Source: Parabacteroides sp. PFB2-10 (GTDB lineage Bacteria; Bacteroidota; Bacteroidia; Bacteroidales; Tannerellaceae). From it: a DNA stretch of 64,000 bases. Position 1 is the first letter of the stretch; every line of letters starts with the position of its first letter. Made by a program: the position numbers and the translations under genes. Below are positions 50,710 through 59,200 of this stretch, piece by piece. Under the pieces are notes generated by a model, which was not told where the DNA came from, searched no databases, and was given only the letters and a program-made list of their open reading frames with translations. The stretch is from contig NZ_JARXWI010000009.1 in the NCBI RefSeq assembly GCF_029893085.1, positions 62,001-126,000 of the forward strand, in the 5' to 3' direction.

Positions 50710-51944
50710 TGGGCGAGATAGTTAAGAATCTATATGAAATGACTGCGTTCAGCAATATCATTGCCGAACCGCAGTTCCTTGTCATGTATGCCATCGCCAT
50801 CATACTGCTCTATTTGGGCATCAAAAAGGAATACGAGCCGTTGTTGCTTATTCCGATTGCCTTCGGAGTCTTGTTGGCTAACTTCCCGGGCGGCGAGATG
50901 GGCATTACCCAGGCCGACGAGAACGGGATGATTATGGTGCATGGCGTCATGAAGAATATATGGGAAATGCCTCTGCATGACATTGCGCATGAGTTGGGCA
51001 TTATGAATTTCCTCTATTATATGCTGATCAAGACAGGCTTCCTGCCACCGATTATCTTTATGGGTGTGGGAGCGTTGACCGACTTCGGTCCGATGCTTCG
51101 TAACCTGCGCCTGTCGATCTTTGGCGCGGCGGCACAGTTAGGTATCTTTACCGTATTATTGGTAGCCATCCTGATGGGCTTCACACCCAAAGAGGCTGCC
51201 TCCTTAGGTATTATCGGAGGCGCTGATGGCCCGACGGCGATCTTTACCACCATCAAACTGGCTCCTCATCTGTTGGGACCGATTGCTATTGCCGCCTACT
51301 CCTATATGGCGCTTGTCCCGGTCATCATTCCGTTGGTGGTAAACCTGTTCTGTACCAAGAAAGAATTGAAGATCAACATGAAGGAGCAGGAGAAGAAGTT
51401 TCCTTCCGGTACGGAATTTAAAAATATGCGGGTGTTGAAGATCATCTTCCCGATAGCGGTAACTATCGTTGTTGCGCTGTTTGTGCCGAGTGCGGTGCCG
51501 TTGATCGGAATGTTGATGTTCGGTAACTTGGTGAAAGAAGTCGGTTCGAATGTGTTCCGCCTGTTCGATACAATTTCAAACAGCATCATGAACACGGCAA
51601 CCATCTTCCTGGGTCTTTGCGTAGGCGCGACGATGACAGCCGAAGCCTTCCTGAACTGGACGACGATCGGTATCGTAGTGGGTGGATTCCTGGCGTTTGC
51701 TCTGTCTATCACAGGTGGCATCTTCTTTGTGAAATTTGTCAATCTCTTCACTCAAAAGAAGATCAATCCGCTGATCGGAGCTACCGGCTTGAGCGCTGTT
51801 CCGATGGCCTCCCGCGTGGCCAATGAGATAGCGCTGAAACACGATCCGAAGAATCATGTCCTGCAATATTGCATGGCCAGTAATATATCCGGTGTGATCG
51901 GCTCTGCGGTTGCCGCCGGGGTGTTGATTTCTTTCTTGGGATAA
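50709..51944 (+). CDS. oadB: Sodium-pumping decarboxylase beta subunit
   Basis: 411 residues with about ten membrane segments. Decarboxylates carboxybiotin and exports Na+. The family signature GIIGGADGPTAIFTT is near residue 164, and NIMG-type STAGSVGS equivalent CMASNISGVIGSAVAAG is near 395. Starts at an ATG overlapping the oadA stop by one base (TAATG). A strong terminator follows at 51964-52001. Confidence 0.94.
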   Translation: MGEIVKNLYEMTAFSNIIAEPQFLVMYAIAIILLYLGIKKEYEPLLLIPIAFGVLLANFPGGEMGITQADENGMIMVHGVMKNIWEMPLHDIAHELGIMNFLYYMLIKTGFLPPIIFMGVGALTDFGPMLRNLRLSIFGAAAQLGIFTVLLVAILMGFTPKEAASLGIIGGADGPTAIFTTIKLAPHLLGPIAIAAYSYMALVPVIIPLVVNLFCTKKELKINMKEQEKKFPSGTEFKNMRVLKIIFPIAVTIVVALFVPSAVPLIGMLMFGNLVKEVGSNVFRLFDTISNSIMNTATIFLGLCVGATMTAEAFLNWTTIGIVVGGFLAFALSITGGIFFVKFVNLFTQKKINPLIGATGLSAVPMASRVANEIALKHDPKNHVLQYCMASNISGVIGSAVAAGVLISFLG

Positions 51945-51963
51945 GTATTCATAAAATACCATG

Positions 51964-52001
51964 AGAAGGCAGATTTCAATCGGGATCTGCCTTCTTTTTT
52001 T
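51964..52001 (+). terminator. Rho-independent terminator of oadGAB
   Basis: AGAAGGCAGAT / ATCTGCCTTCT stem of 11 bp with a ten-base loop and seven Ts, 19 bp after the oadB stop. Confidence 0.92.
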
Positions 52002-52020
52002 GTATCTAACGATTTTCTTC

Positions 52021-52028
52021 TACTTTTG
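52021..52028 (+). promoter_or_regulatory. Bacteroidetes -7 box for the TPR gene
   Basis: TACTTTTG, 26 bp before the ATG at 52055. Confidence 0.6.
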
Positions 52029-52054
52029 TGAAGACAATAAAAACGCAGTGTGTT

Positions 52055-53017
52055 ATGGCAAATTTCTTTTCATCCTTGTTTTCTTCGGGCAAAAAAGAGG
52101 CGACCACCGAAGGGTTGCAGAAAGACGAATTAAAGAATTTCGATATTCTAAAGTACGACGGAATACGTGCTATGCGTATTCGTCAGATCCCTTACGCGAT
52201 CAAATGCTTTACCGAAGCCCTAAATATCCAGCAAGATTTCGAAACAATGAACCACCTGGTTTCGGCCTATACGATGATAAACGATGCCGAAAGCGCCCTG
52301 GAAGTCGTAGATGAGATGATCGAATTGGAGCCCGAACATGTGAATACCCTGTTGACCCGCGTCAATATCCTCTTCCTATTAGACCGCGACGGGGAGGCTA
52401 TTGCCGACTGCGACCGCGTGATCGCTCTGGAGGAGGAGAACCACTTAGCCTGGTTCCTACGTGCGAAAGCCAAACGGACGATCCAAGAGTGGGAAGGAGC
52501 GATTGCCGACCTGACACAAGCCATCGCCCTGAAAGAGGATATGGCCGATGCCTACTTAGTGCGTGCCCGGATCCTTTTGGAAAAGAAAGAGGGCGAAAAA
52601 GCCCTGGCGGATGTGGAGAAGGTGATCTCTCTGGTAGAAGAAGGCGACGAAACCGCCCATCTATTACGGGGGCAGATCTATGAATTATTAGGCGATCAGG
52701 CAGCTGCCGAGGCGGAATATGAAGAGGTCTTGGCATTGAATCCCTTCTGTGAAGAGGCGTATGTGTTGGCCGGAAGGCTGATGGAGGCGCAGGGAAAAAC
52801 CCAGGAGGCGTTGGAAATCCTTGATGAGGCGGTTGAACACAACGAGCAGTATATTCCGGCTTATGTCGAACGAGCCAGGATTCGTCAACTATTAGGCGAC
52901 ACCGAAGGGGCGGAAAGAGACCGACAGATCGTCCTTGAGTTGACGCCGGACGAAGAAAAGGCCTCTCCGGGGGGACAGGCCAACTTCGATGAACTCTATA
53001 AAGGTGGAATATTTTAA
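52055..53017 (+). CDS. Tetratricopeptide repeat protein
   Basis: 320 residues with a string of TPRs between about 35 and 300 (for example YAIKCFTEALNIQQDFETMNHLVSAYTMI, NHLAWFLRAKAKRTIQEWEGAIADLTQAI, AYVLAGRLMEAQGKTQEALEILDEAV). No signal peptide, so cytosolic. TPRs bind partner proteins; the partner is unknown. The ATG at 52055 is chosen over an upstream GTG because the -7 box overlaps that one. Ends 21 bp before the convergent sigma gene. Confidence 0.9.
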   Translation: MANFFSSLFSSGKKEATTEGLQKDELKNFDILKYDGIRAMRIRQIPYAIKCFTEALNIQQDFETMNHLVSAYTMINDAESALEVVDEMIELEPEHVNTLLTRVNILFLLDRDGEAIADCDRVIALEEENHLAWFLRAKAKRTIQEWEGAIADLTQAIALKEDMADAYLVRARILLEKKEGEKALADVEKVISLVEEGDETAHLLRGQIYELLGDQAAAEAEYEEVLALNPFCEEAYVLAGRLMEAQGKTQEALEILDEAVEHNEQYIPAYVERARIRQLLGDTEGAERDRQIVLELTPDEEKASPGGQANFDELYKGGIF

Positions 53018-53038
53018 ATCAAATAAAGCGGGCGGCTA

Positions 53039-53548
53039 TCAATTGAAATGGTAGTCGCTCAATTCTTTCTGCAAACGCTGACGGGCAGCAAAGATACGGC
53101 TCTTAACCGTTCCCATAGGAATATCCAACAGATCGGCAATTTCTTCATACTTATAACCACTTACATACAGGGCGAAAGGCGTTTTCATCTCTTCGTTCAG
53201 TCTTTCAATAGCTCTGTTGATTTCGTTGATATCGCAGCTGCCTTCGGGCGTATCGAATCCGGAATGTGTGATGGTATCCACATTATACAGATCGGCACTT
53301 GCGTCGATGATTGTATTGGTGCGAACCACCCGGTTGTAATTATTGATAAAGATATTGCGCATAACAGTCATTACCCAACCCTTGAAATTGGTATTGTCAA
53401 CAAACCTTTCCCGGTTGTCTAACACCTTCAGAGTCGTGTCCTGCACCAAATCTAATGCATCTTCTTTGTTGGCTGTTAATGAAAGAGCAAAGCTGAACAG
53501 GTTGTCCTGTAAACTAAGTAGTCTTGTTTGAAATTGTAAAGCAGTCAT
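53039..53548 (-). CDS. ECF RNA polymerase sigma factor
   Basis: 169 residues: sigma region 2 (about 10-75, with DALDLVQDTTLKVLDNRERF and NFKGWVMTVMRNIFINNYNR) and region 4 (about 110-160, KTPFALYVSGYKYEEIADLLDIPMGTVKSRIFAARQRLQKEL). It resembles the RpoE-like sigma conserved across Bacteroidetes rather than a FecI type. No anti-sigma gene is adjacent. A one-mismatch -7 box TACATTCG lies near 53619-53626 on the minus strand. Confidence 0.93.
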   Translation of the reverse strand: MTALQFQTRLLSLQDNLFSFALSLTANKEDALDLVQDTTLKVLDNRERFVDNTNFKGWVMTVMRNIFINNYNRVVRTNTIIDASADLYNVDTITHSGFDTPEGSCDINEINRAIERLNEEMKTPFALYVSGYKYEEIADLLDIPMGTVKSRIFAARQRLQKELSDYHFN

Positions 53549-53888
53549 TGTAATTAGATTTTTAAAAATATCGCTGTTATTGTTCCCTTATTTTATCCCT
53601 TGATCGTCGACTGATATGCGAATGTAGGAAGGCTTGGAAAGAGGATAAATTATTTAAAGAAGAAAGTTTTTGGAAAATGAAGAATAGTTGGAATTTTTGA
53701 AAAATGATCAACATCTGATCAGAATATACAACTTCTTCAAGTGGTGAAAAATGACATTTTCAACAAAATGATCACAATTTTCAATAAACAATTTTATATT
53801 TGTAGAATATAGGATGCGCCTTAACATAGCTCAAGCAAGCTTGGCTCTGTGTTCGGCTTTCACTATATTTGTAAAAAATGAAAAACAT
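53549..53888. other. Intergenic region between the ECF sigma gene and the nuclease-fold gene
   Basis: 340 bp, AT-rich (about 53630-53800 has many AAAATTTT-type runs), no gene. It contains a weak -7-like TACATTCG for the sigma gene and, at 53805-53871, the promoter-hairpin repeat ahead of the nuclease-fold gene. Confidence 0.75.
53805..53871 (+). repeat. Promoter-hairpin repeat before the nuclease-fold gene
   Basis: TATATTTG at 53805-53812 and again at 53864-53871, 59 bp apart. Between them AGGATGCGCC, a hairpin AACATAGC-t-CAAGC / GCTTGGCT-c-TGTGTT, then CGGCTTTCAC. Both boxes match the promoter consensus; the second is 18 bp before the chosen ATG (53889). The stem sequence differs from the copies at 33.0 and 61.0 kb while pairing is kept. 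Confidence 0.85.
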
Positions 53889-54932
53889 ATGCCATACTAC
53901 AGACCCCTCAAGAACATCAAAGAGAAAGAAGAACAGTTGCGTACGATCGACAAACTCTTATTGTTGCGCAAGCAGTTAGACCACGAAATCCCTGCCAAGA
54001 CAGCGTCGGAAACTCTATTGTTGGCTACGTGGAATATCCGTGAATTCGGCGACAACCGCCGGTTGGAAAGTTTCTTTTACATTGCCGAGATCCTGAGTCG
54101 CTTCGACCTGATCGCGATCCAGGAGGTGTCGTCGAACCTGAAAGGACTGGAAAAGGTGATGTCACTGATGGGACACAACTGGGACTATATCGTGACCGAC
54201 AGCACCGACGGCACCGCGGGAGGGGGCGAGCGAACCGCTTTCCTGTATGATAAAAACAAGATCTTCTTCCGGAAACTGGCGGGAGAGATTGTGCTTCCGA
54301 AAACGAAACTGATACAGGGCGAAGAGCAATTTGCCCGTACCCCGTTTTGTGTGGCTTTCCAGGCGGGATGGTTCAAGTTTCATCTTGTCACGGTGCATAT
54401 CTATTATGGCAAATCGAGTGGCGTCGATCCGCGCCGGGTAGCCGAGATCGCTTCGATTGCCGAATACCTGACCAAGCGCTCGCAGAAAGAAGACACCAGC
54501 TATATCCTGTTGGGCGACTTCAATATCCCCCATTGCAAAGACGCTACGATGGAGGCGTTGGAGAAGGGGGGCTTCAAGGTGCCCGAATGCATCAAGGAGC
54601 ATCCTTCCGACCTGGGCGGTACGAAGCATTACGACCAGATCGCCTTCAACCTCAAATTAGATAAGACGATGACCGTCTTTTCGGAAAAAGAACAGAAGGC
54701 AGGCGCTTTCAACTTCACCAAATCGGTTTACACGCCCCAGGATCTGGCAACCTACCGCCCTTATTTCGACAAAAAGAACACCGAAGGAAAGAGTGAGAAA
54801 CAAATCGAAAGCTACTACCTTTCCAAATGGCGTACCTTCCAGATATCCGACCACCTGCCCCTTTGGGTTGAATTGAAAGTAGACTTCAGCAACCAGTACC
54901 TCGAGCGGATGAAGAAAGATATACAAGCGTAA
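53889..54932 (+). CDS. Endonuclease/exonuclease/phosphatase-family protein
   Basis: 347 residues with the DNase I-like (EEP) motifs: ATWNIREFGDN near residue 47, DLIAIQEVSS near 77, a basic strand YIVTDSTDGTAGGGERTAFLYD, LLGDFNIPHCKD near 213, and SDHLPLWVEL near 321. All catalytic Asn, Glu, Asp and His positions are present. No signal peptide, so probably cytosolic; may be a nuclease or a phosphodiesterase. The frame is open upstream, but the ATG at 53889 begins a normal N-terminus behind the repeat promoter. Repeat copy D follows the stop. Confidence 0.9.
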   Translation: MPYYRPLKNIKEKEEQLRTIDKLLLLRKQLDHEIPAKTASETLLLATWNIREFGDNRRLESFFYIAEILSRFDLIAIQEVSSNLKGLEKVMSLMGHNWDYIVTDSTDGTAGGGERTAFLYDKNKIFFRKLAGEIVLPKTKLIQGEEQFARTPFCVAFQAGWFKFHLVTVHIYYGKSSGVDPRRVAEIASIAEYLTKRSQKEDTSYILLGDFNIPHCKDATMEALEKGGFKVPECIKEHPSDLGGTKHYDQIAFNLKLDKTMTVFSEKEQKAGAFNFTKSVYTPQDLATYRPYFDKKNTEGKSEKQIESYYLSKWRTFQISDHLPLWVELKVDFSNQYLERMKKDIQA

Positions 54933-54960
54933 AAAGAAACTATTCAGCCATTCTGCAAGG

Positions 54961-55146
54961 ATGTGAACAAACGTTAATTTGCCCGTTTCCACAAAAACCT
55001 CGAATTTACGATTTGTAATTTCGCCCCGACTTTGCGCGCAAAAAAGCGGGACTTCGGAGACAAACTCCCGGGAGAAACATTTTTTAACGTATGGATTTGT
55101 AAGCAAAACGGCCGTTTTGCTTACATTTTGTATTTTAACAAATCAA
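54961..55146 (+). repeat. Dispersed intergenic element, copy D
   Basis: Has the fully palindromic hairpin: 55099-55124 reads the same on both strands (GTAAGCAAAAC then G-T-TTTGCTTAC pairing). Other parts are TTACGATTTGTAATTTC, TTTGCGCGCAAA, CTCCCGGGAG and a left end AACAAACGTTAATTT. It lies between the convergent nuclease-fold and MATE genes, and its last 12 bases contain the MATE stop codon. Confidence 0.92.
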
Positions 55147-56469
55147 TATTTTCTTCCGCAAAAACCGGAACCAGACGAAGGAGGTGATTCCTTTCAGGAT
55201 GCTGCTGATGCTGACGGCCCACCAGACGCCTTCGATGCCGAATCCCAATGCCGCCAGTCCGATGGCCAGCGGAATGCGAATCGTGTTGAAGGTGATGCTG
55301 ATGATAGCAGGAGGAACCGTTCGGCCTGTTCCGTAGAAGAGTCCTTGCATGGTGATCTCCAACATCATGAACATCATGGAATAGCCATCGATACGGAGGA
55401 AGATGCCGCCGGCTTCGTAGGCCTCGCGCTCAGGCACGATCAATGAAAAGATCTCACTGCCCCAGAAGACAAACAGGAGGGTGCAAAGAAAACCAAAGAA
55501 GATGGTCATCTTCAGGGTGGTATGATAGGCGCTGATGACCCGTTCGTTTCGGCGGGCGGCATAATTCTGGGCAACAAAAGCGCTGAGCGCCGTACTGAAT
55601 CCCTGCGAGGTGTTCCAGGCAATGGCTTCGAGCTGTCCACCGGCTGTCAGGGTCATCAGTCCGATGTGTCCGCCGTAGGTCGATGCTGTTCGCCCCATCA
55701 GGAGGTTGATAACGGCAAAGAAGGAATTCAACAGGGCGACAGGCAATCCTAATTGGATAATGCGTTTGGTGTATAGGCCTTTCAGGCGCGTGAAAAAGGC
55801 AAAGCCGCCAAACAATCGGTTCTTTACCTTGAGCTGATACACAAAGCAAAGGCAGACTATTGCCTGCGCTGTCCAGGTGGCCCAGGCTGCTCCGGCCGTG
55901 CCCCAGTCGAATACGAAAATAAAAAGCGGATCGAGCACCATATTGAGAAGCAAGCCGGCACCGCTTATATAAAAAGGTATCTTACTCATGCCGGCGCCAT
56001 TATGTATGCCGGTAAAGGCAGCCGACAGGAAGACAAACGGAAAGGCTGTAGCCACGATACGCAGATACTCCACTGCTTTACCGGCTATCGGGGCTTCCAG
56101 TTTGTAGAGGGCGATCACAGGATGTGCCAGGCTAAAGAGTAATACAGCCCAAACAACCGATAAGATCAGGGCAATCGTCAGGTTGTGCGATGCATACCGC
56201 TGCGCGCTCTCATTGTCCTGCGCACCGACCGATTGTCCTACACTTACCTCGGAACCCACTTTATTCAGTAGGGAAATGGAGTTGGTCATCCAGGTCAGGA
56301 TGCCGACGGCTCCGATAGCGGCTACCGCTTCGCTACCCAGGCGTCCTACCCAGGCCATATCGGTCAGGCTGTATGCCATCTGGATAAAAGAGGTGCCCAT
56401 AATGGGCAAGGCCAGATTGAAGAGTTGGCGAGTGATTGGTCCTTGTGTCAGATTCTTTGCGCCTTGCAT
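55135..56469 (-). CDS. MATE-family efflux transporter
   Basis: 444 residues, twelve hydrophobic segments in two MatE domains (NLALPIMGTSFIQMAYSLTDMAWVGRLG and LGLPVALLNSFFAVINLLMGR). Exports cationic compounds coupled to Na+ or H+. The last residues KILIC and the stop lie in the tail of repeat copy D. The start is shared with a divergent promoter region: its -7 box is at 56490-56497. Confidence 0.94.
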   Translation of the reverse strand: MQGAKNLTQGPITRQLFNLALPIMGTSFIQMAYSLTDMAWVGRLGSEAVAAIGAVGILTWMTNSISLLNKVGSEVSVGQSVGAQDNESAQRYASHNLTIALILSVVWAVLLFSLAHPVIALYKLEAPIAGKAVEYLRIVATAFPFVFLSAAFTGIHNGAGMSKIPFYISGAGLLLNMVLDPLFIFVFDWGTAGAAWATWTAQAIVCLCFVYQLKVKNRLFGGFAFFTRLKGLYTKRIIQLGLPVALLNSFFAVINLLMGRTASTYGGHIGLMTLTAGGQLEAIAWNTSQGFSTALSAFVAQNYAARRNERVISAYHTTLKMTIFFGFLCTLLFVFWGSEIFSLIVPEREAYEAGGIFLRIDGYSMMFMMLEITMQGLFYGTGRTVPPAIISITFNTIRIPLAIGLAALGFGIEGVWWAVSISSILKGITSFVWFRFLRKKILIC

Positions 56470-56489
56470 TCCTTATAGATTTGGTGGGG

Positions 56490-56518
56490 CAAAAGTAGGA
56501 AATTAATTTCTACCTTTG
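56490..56518. promoter_or_regulatory. Overlapping divergent promoters around a 12-bp palindrome
   Basis: The minus box TACTTTTG (56490-56497) for the MATE gene and the plus box TACCTTTG (56511-56518) for the lipase-like gene are only 13 bp apart, separated by the exact palindrome GAAATTAATTTC (56499-56510). Each promoter's -33 region must lie across the other's start site. Confidence 0.7.
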
Positions 56519-56539
56519 TGGCCGTTAGAAAGAAATAAG

Positions 56540-57745
56540 ATGAGAAGCATAGAATTAAGCTGGATGTACAGGATCTTGATGATCCTTTTGGTAGGTGGAT
56601 TGATTGCCTGTTCGCCCGAAGAGAATGGGGGAGAGGTGACGCCACCAGATAAAATCGATGAGGGTTATTTTATCGAGGTAACCAAAACTAAAAATCTAAA
56701 CAAAGCTCTGCTGGTCAGTGATTTTGGGATAGACGGTACAAATCCTCTCTTATTGCTGCTCCCGGAAAAACAGTTAAAAACAGAAGCTATCCGTTATATG
56801 AGCAAAGATCCTGCCGGCAAACCGCTGGAGGTCTCCGGCATTATCACCTACCCCGCGGAAGGAGAATGTAAAGGGTTGGTAATAGGGCAGCATTATACGA
56901 TTGGCGCCGACCGCGAATCGCCTTCGGCTCTTATGGTAACGGCTGAGTCCCTTTTGGCTTTTTTCGGCTATGCCGTGGCCGTTCCCGATTATATCGGATT
57001 CGGGGCGACTGTCGATCTGCCGCAGACTTATATCCATGCCGAATCGGCGGGACAGGTGAGTTGTGATATGTTTTTTGCTGCGCGCGAATACCTCTCGCTT
57101 ATCAAACGTCCCGTAGAGAGGGAGGCGTATGTGGTTGGTTATTCGCAGGGAGGCTATGCCGCCCTGGCTTTTCAGCAGATGGCGGAGCGGCAATACGCGG
57201 ATAAGATAAAACTCCTTCGCGCTTTTGCCGGAGGAGGTCCCTATCTGCCGGAGTCGATCTTCGACCATTTTATGCAACAGGACGAGGTAGCCAATCCGGC
57301 AACTATCCTGCTTACGATTGTCGGAGCGGATTATGCCGATGGATTGAAGCTGGATTATACGAAGATATTCCTGGAGCCTGTGCTTTCAAGCTATCGGGAA
57401 TGGTGTGTCAGTAAGAAGTATACGTTGGGAGAGATCAACCACCTGTTACCCTCCAACCGGTTAAGCGATTGGCTTCATCCCGACTTCTTTACGGAGAATC
57501 ACAACGAGGAGATTCGCAAACTCAAAGGATCTCTGGTCAAAAACAACCTGATCGACTGGGTGCCCCGCGCCCCTATCCTTTTGGCACACAGCACGCTCGA
57601 CGAAACCGTCCCTTTTAGCAATACAGAGGCGGCATACAAAGCTTTTCAAAAAGCGGGGACTTCTGTGGAATTACACACCAGCAAGCTCGATCATTCCAGT
57701 GCGGCTATTCCATTTTATCTATTGGTTCTGCAGGCGTTGAAGTAA
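56540..57745 (+). CDS. Alpha/beta-hydrolase lipoprotein, secretory-lipase-like
   Basis: 401 residues. Signal MRSIELSWMYRILMILLVGGLIAC gives lipidation expected at the Cys. Hydrolase domain with GQHYTIGADRESPSAL, the serine motif GYSQGGYAAL near 205 and an Asp/His pair toward the end (HSTLDETVPFS and LDHSSAAIPF). Looks like LIP-family lipases or feruloyl-esterase-like enzymes; substrate unknown. ATG 56540 is chosen; a downstream ATG at 56564 is also possible. Ends 9 bp from the convergent lipoprotein gene. Confidence 0.85.
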   Translation: MRSIELSWMYRILMILLVGGLIACSPEENGGEVTPPDKIDEGYFIEVTKTKNLNKALLVSDFGIDGTNPLLLLLPEKQLKTEAIRYMSKDPAGKPLEVSGIITYPAEGECKGLVIGQHYTIGADRESPSALMVTAESLLAFFGYAVAVPDYIGFGATVDLPQTYIHAESAGQVSCDMFFAAREYLSLIKRPVEREAYVVGYSQGGYAALAFQQMAERQYADKIKLLRAFAGGGPYLPESIFDHFMQQDEVANPATILLTIVGADYADGLKLDYTKIFLEPVLSSYREWCVSKKYTLGEINHLLPSNRLSDWLHPDFFTENHNEEIRKLKGSLVKNNLIDWVPRAPILLAHSTLDETVPFSNTEAAYKAFQKAGTSVELHTSKLDHSSAAIPFYLLVLQALK

Positions 57746-57754
57746 GCGATCGCC

Positions 57755-58597
57755 TTACTCCTCTGCTTTTTCCCCTGCCTTTAGGCGCGACCGAAGGTAT
57801 TCGATACGCTTGGCAGACTTGTTGCACTCGTCGGTCATGCGGATAATATCCTTCAATACAAGCCCGAAACGATAGGAAGCGGCAATGGCTTTTTTGTCGT
57901 TATCGAGTAGATACATCACGTATGGGCTGCCACCGGTGTACTCGGCACGGATACGTTCCTTTTCGTGATCGGCGATGAATTGCAACGCATCCAACCCCAA
58001 TTCGTTGGTGTAGGTAACGACTTCCGTCGTAAAGCCCAGGTTCTCGAAACGATAATTCACGCCCCCGTCGTAAGCAATAGAGGCGGTTTTAATAAAGGTG
58101 CCGTCGTTGAGGCTTAGGGTGAGACCCGTATGATTGATCGGCTTGGCTCCATAATAGACGCTGGCGATGTAGATATCGCCCTTCTCGTTCACGCCGCTAC
58201 GGATGTAACAACGCTCCAGGTTGCGCTCGACCGTTTGCTGGCGGTAGATATAATTCCCCACCTCGTCGTAAGCGGAATCCTTTTCAAATACAAATTCTTT
58301 CTCCAGGGTGGCAAGCAACTCCTGCCGCAAAGGAAGCACACTGTCGCAAAAGGCGATGTTTCTTTCCGCCTCTTTGATCTCCACTAAGCGCATCAGGGTG
58401 AGTCCCTCTCGCTGCACTTTCAGCTCTTTCGGGTAGAGTACACGCAGGCTGTCGATCTCAATTTTGGCAGCGGCAAATTCATTTTGTTCGTAATAAGTAC
58501 GCGCCGCTTCAAGCCGTGCCTCGGCCTCTTTTGTTTTCTTGTTGCAACTGCTTAACGCAAGACAGAGGAGTAAGGCATAGAAAGTGAATTGTTTCAT
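57755..58597 (-). CDS. Lipoprotein with coiled-coil N-terminal region, function unknown
   Basis: 280 residues. Lipobox LSSC with lipidation expected at Cys18, then a charged helical segment (KEAEARLEAARTYYEQNEFAAAKIEIDSLRVLYPKELKVQREG) resembling a TPR-like hairpin, and a beta-rich middle (YIASVYYGAKPINHTGLTLSLNDGTFIKTASIAYDGG). No family recognised. A -7 box TACTTTTG lies at 58627-58634 on the minus strand. Confidence 0.78.
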   Translation of the reverse strand: MKQFTFYALLLCLALSSCNKKTKEAEARLEAARTYYEQNEFAAAKIEIDSLRVLYPKELKVQREGLTLMRLVEIKEAERNIAFCDSVLPLRQELLATLEKEFVFEKDSAYDEVGNYIYRQQTVERNLERCYIRSGVNEKGDIYIASVYYGAKPINHTGLTLSLNDGTFIKTASIAYDGGVNYRFENLGFTTEVVTYTNELGLDALQFIADHEKERIRAEYTGGSPYVMYLLDNDKKAIAASYRFGLVLKDIIRMTDECNKSAKRIEYLRSRLKAGEKAEE

Positions 58598-58626
58598 CGT
58601 TTTTCCTTTTTCAGATTATTCATAGG

Positions 58627-58634
58627 CAAAAGTA
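58627..58634 (-). promoter_or_regulatory. Bacteroidetes -7 box for the lipoprotein gene
   Basis: TACTTTTG on the minus strand, 30 bp before the ATG. Confidence 0.55.
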
Positions 58635-58713
58635 GTTAAACATTGTGAATCACCCCTATTGCACACAACAAAAAGCACTATTATTTGTTTTAGGTATACA
58701 AGGCATTTATAGG

Positions 58714-58756
58714 TTAGGTATTAGTGTTTAGGTATTAATTTTTAGTTAGTTATTAG
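58714..58756 (+). repeat. Degenerate TTAGGTATTA direct repeats
   Basis: TTAGGTATTA at 58714-58723 and 58728-58737 (14-bp period), then TTAGTTATTAG at 58746-58756. Upstream of the 120-residue protein gene. Function unclear. Confidence 0.55.
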
Positions 58757-58772
58757 TTTTTAAGGCAAAAAG

Positions 58773-59135
58773 ATGAAAAGGTTATCTGTTTATATTGTTG
58801 TATTGTTTTTCATGACTGTGAACAGGGCATGGGGCGACGGATCGGAAGCTAAAAATGAGTTAGTGAAAGAGATGGCACCGGTCGTGATCGAGTCGGCTTC
58901 TGTGGCTGGCGATAGCACCCGTGTTACTCCCGCGGAGGCGTTTCTGAAAGCATATAGCATGAATAGCCTTTTGATGATTGAGACCAATCAGATAGAAACC
59001 ATTTACATTTATGATTCTACCGGCGCGTTGCATCTGGAGCATACGCCGACCAGTACGTTCAGTGCCATTCCGATTTCCCGGGGTGAATATACCGTCAAAA
59101 CGGAACATCTCAGCCAGGAGGTGGTCGTGAAATAA
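58773..59135 (+). CDS. Small secreted protein with a T9SS-tail-like or DUF3244-like C-terminus
   Basis: 120 residues. Signal peptide (about 1-21, ending RAWG), a linker and a compact C-terminal beta domain: IETIYIYDSTGALHLEHTPTSTF, ISRGEYTVKTE and VVVK at the end. That order (YDxxG, G-EYxVK, final VVK) resembles type IX secretion tails or the DUF3244 fold. If a sorting tail, there is almost no cargo in front of it. A gene with no close neighbour on its strand; pdxB is 65 bp downstream. Confidence 0.72.
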   Translation: MKRLSVYIVVLFFMTVNRAWGDGSEAKNELVKEMAPVVIESASVAGDSTRVTPAEAFLKAYSMNSLLMIETNQIETIYIYDSTGALHLEHTPTSTFSAIPISRGEYTVKTEHLSQEVVVK

Positions 59136-59170
59136 ACAGATAAGCGTGTGGCTATTGCAGATTGCTTTAT

Positions 59171-59178
59171 TATTTTTG
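59171..59178 (+). promoter_or_regulatory. Bacteroidetes -7 box for pdxB
   Basis: TATTTTTG, 22 bp before the ATG. Confidence 0.6.
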
Positions 59179-59200
59179 CAGATAAATAGCGCGTCTGATC

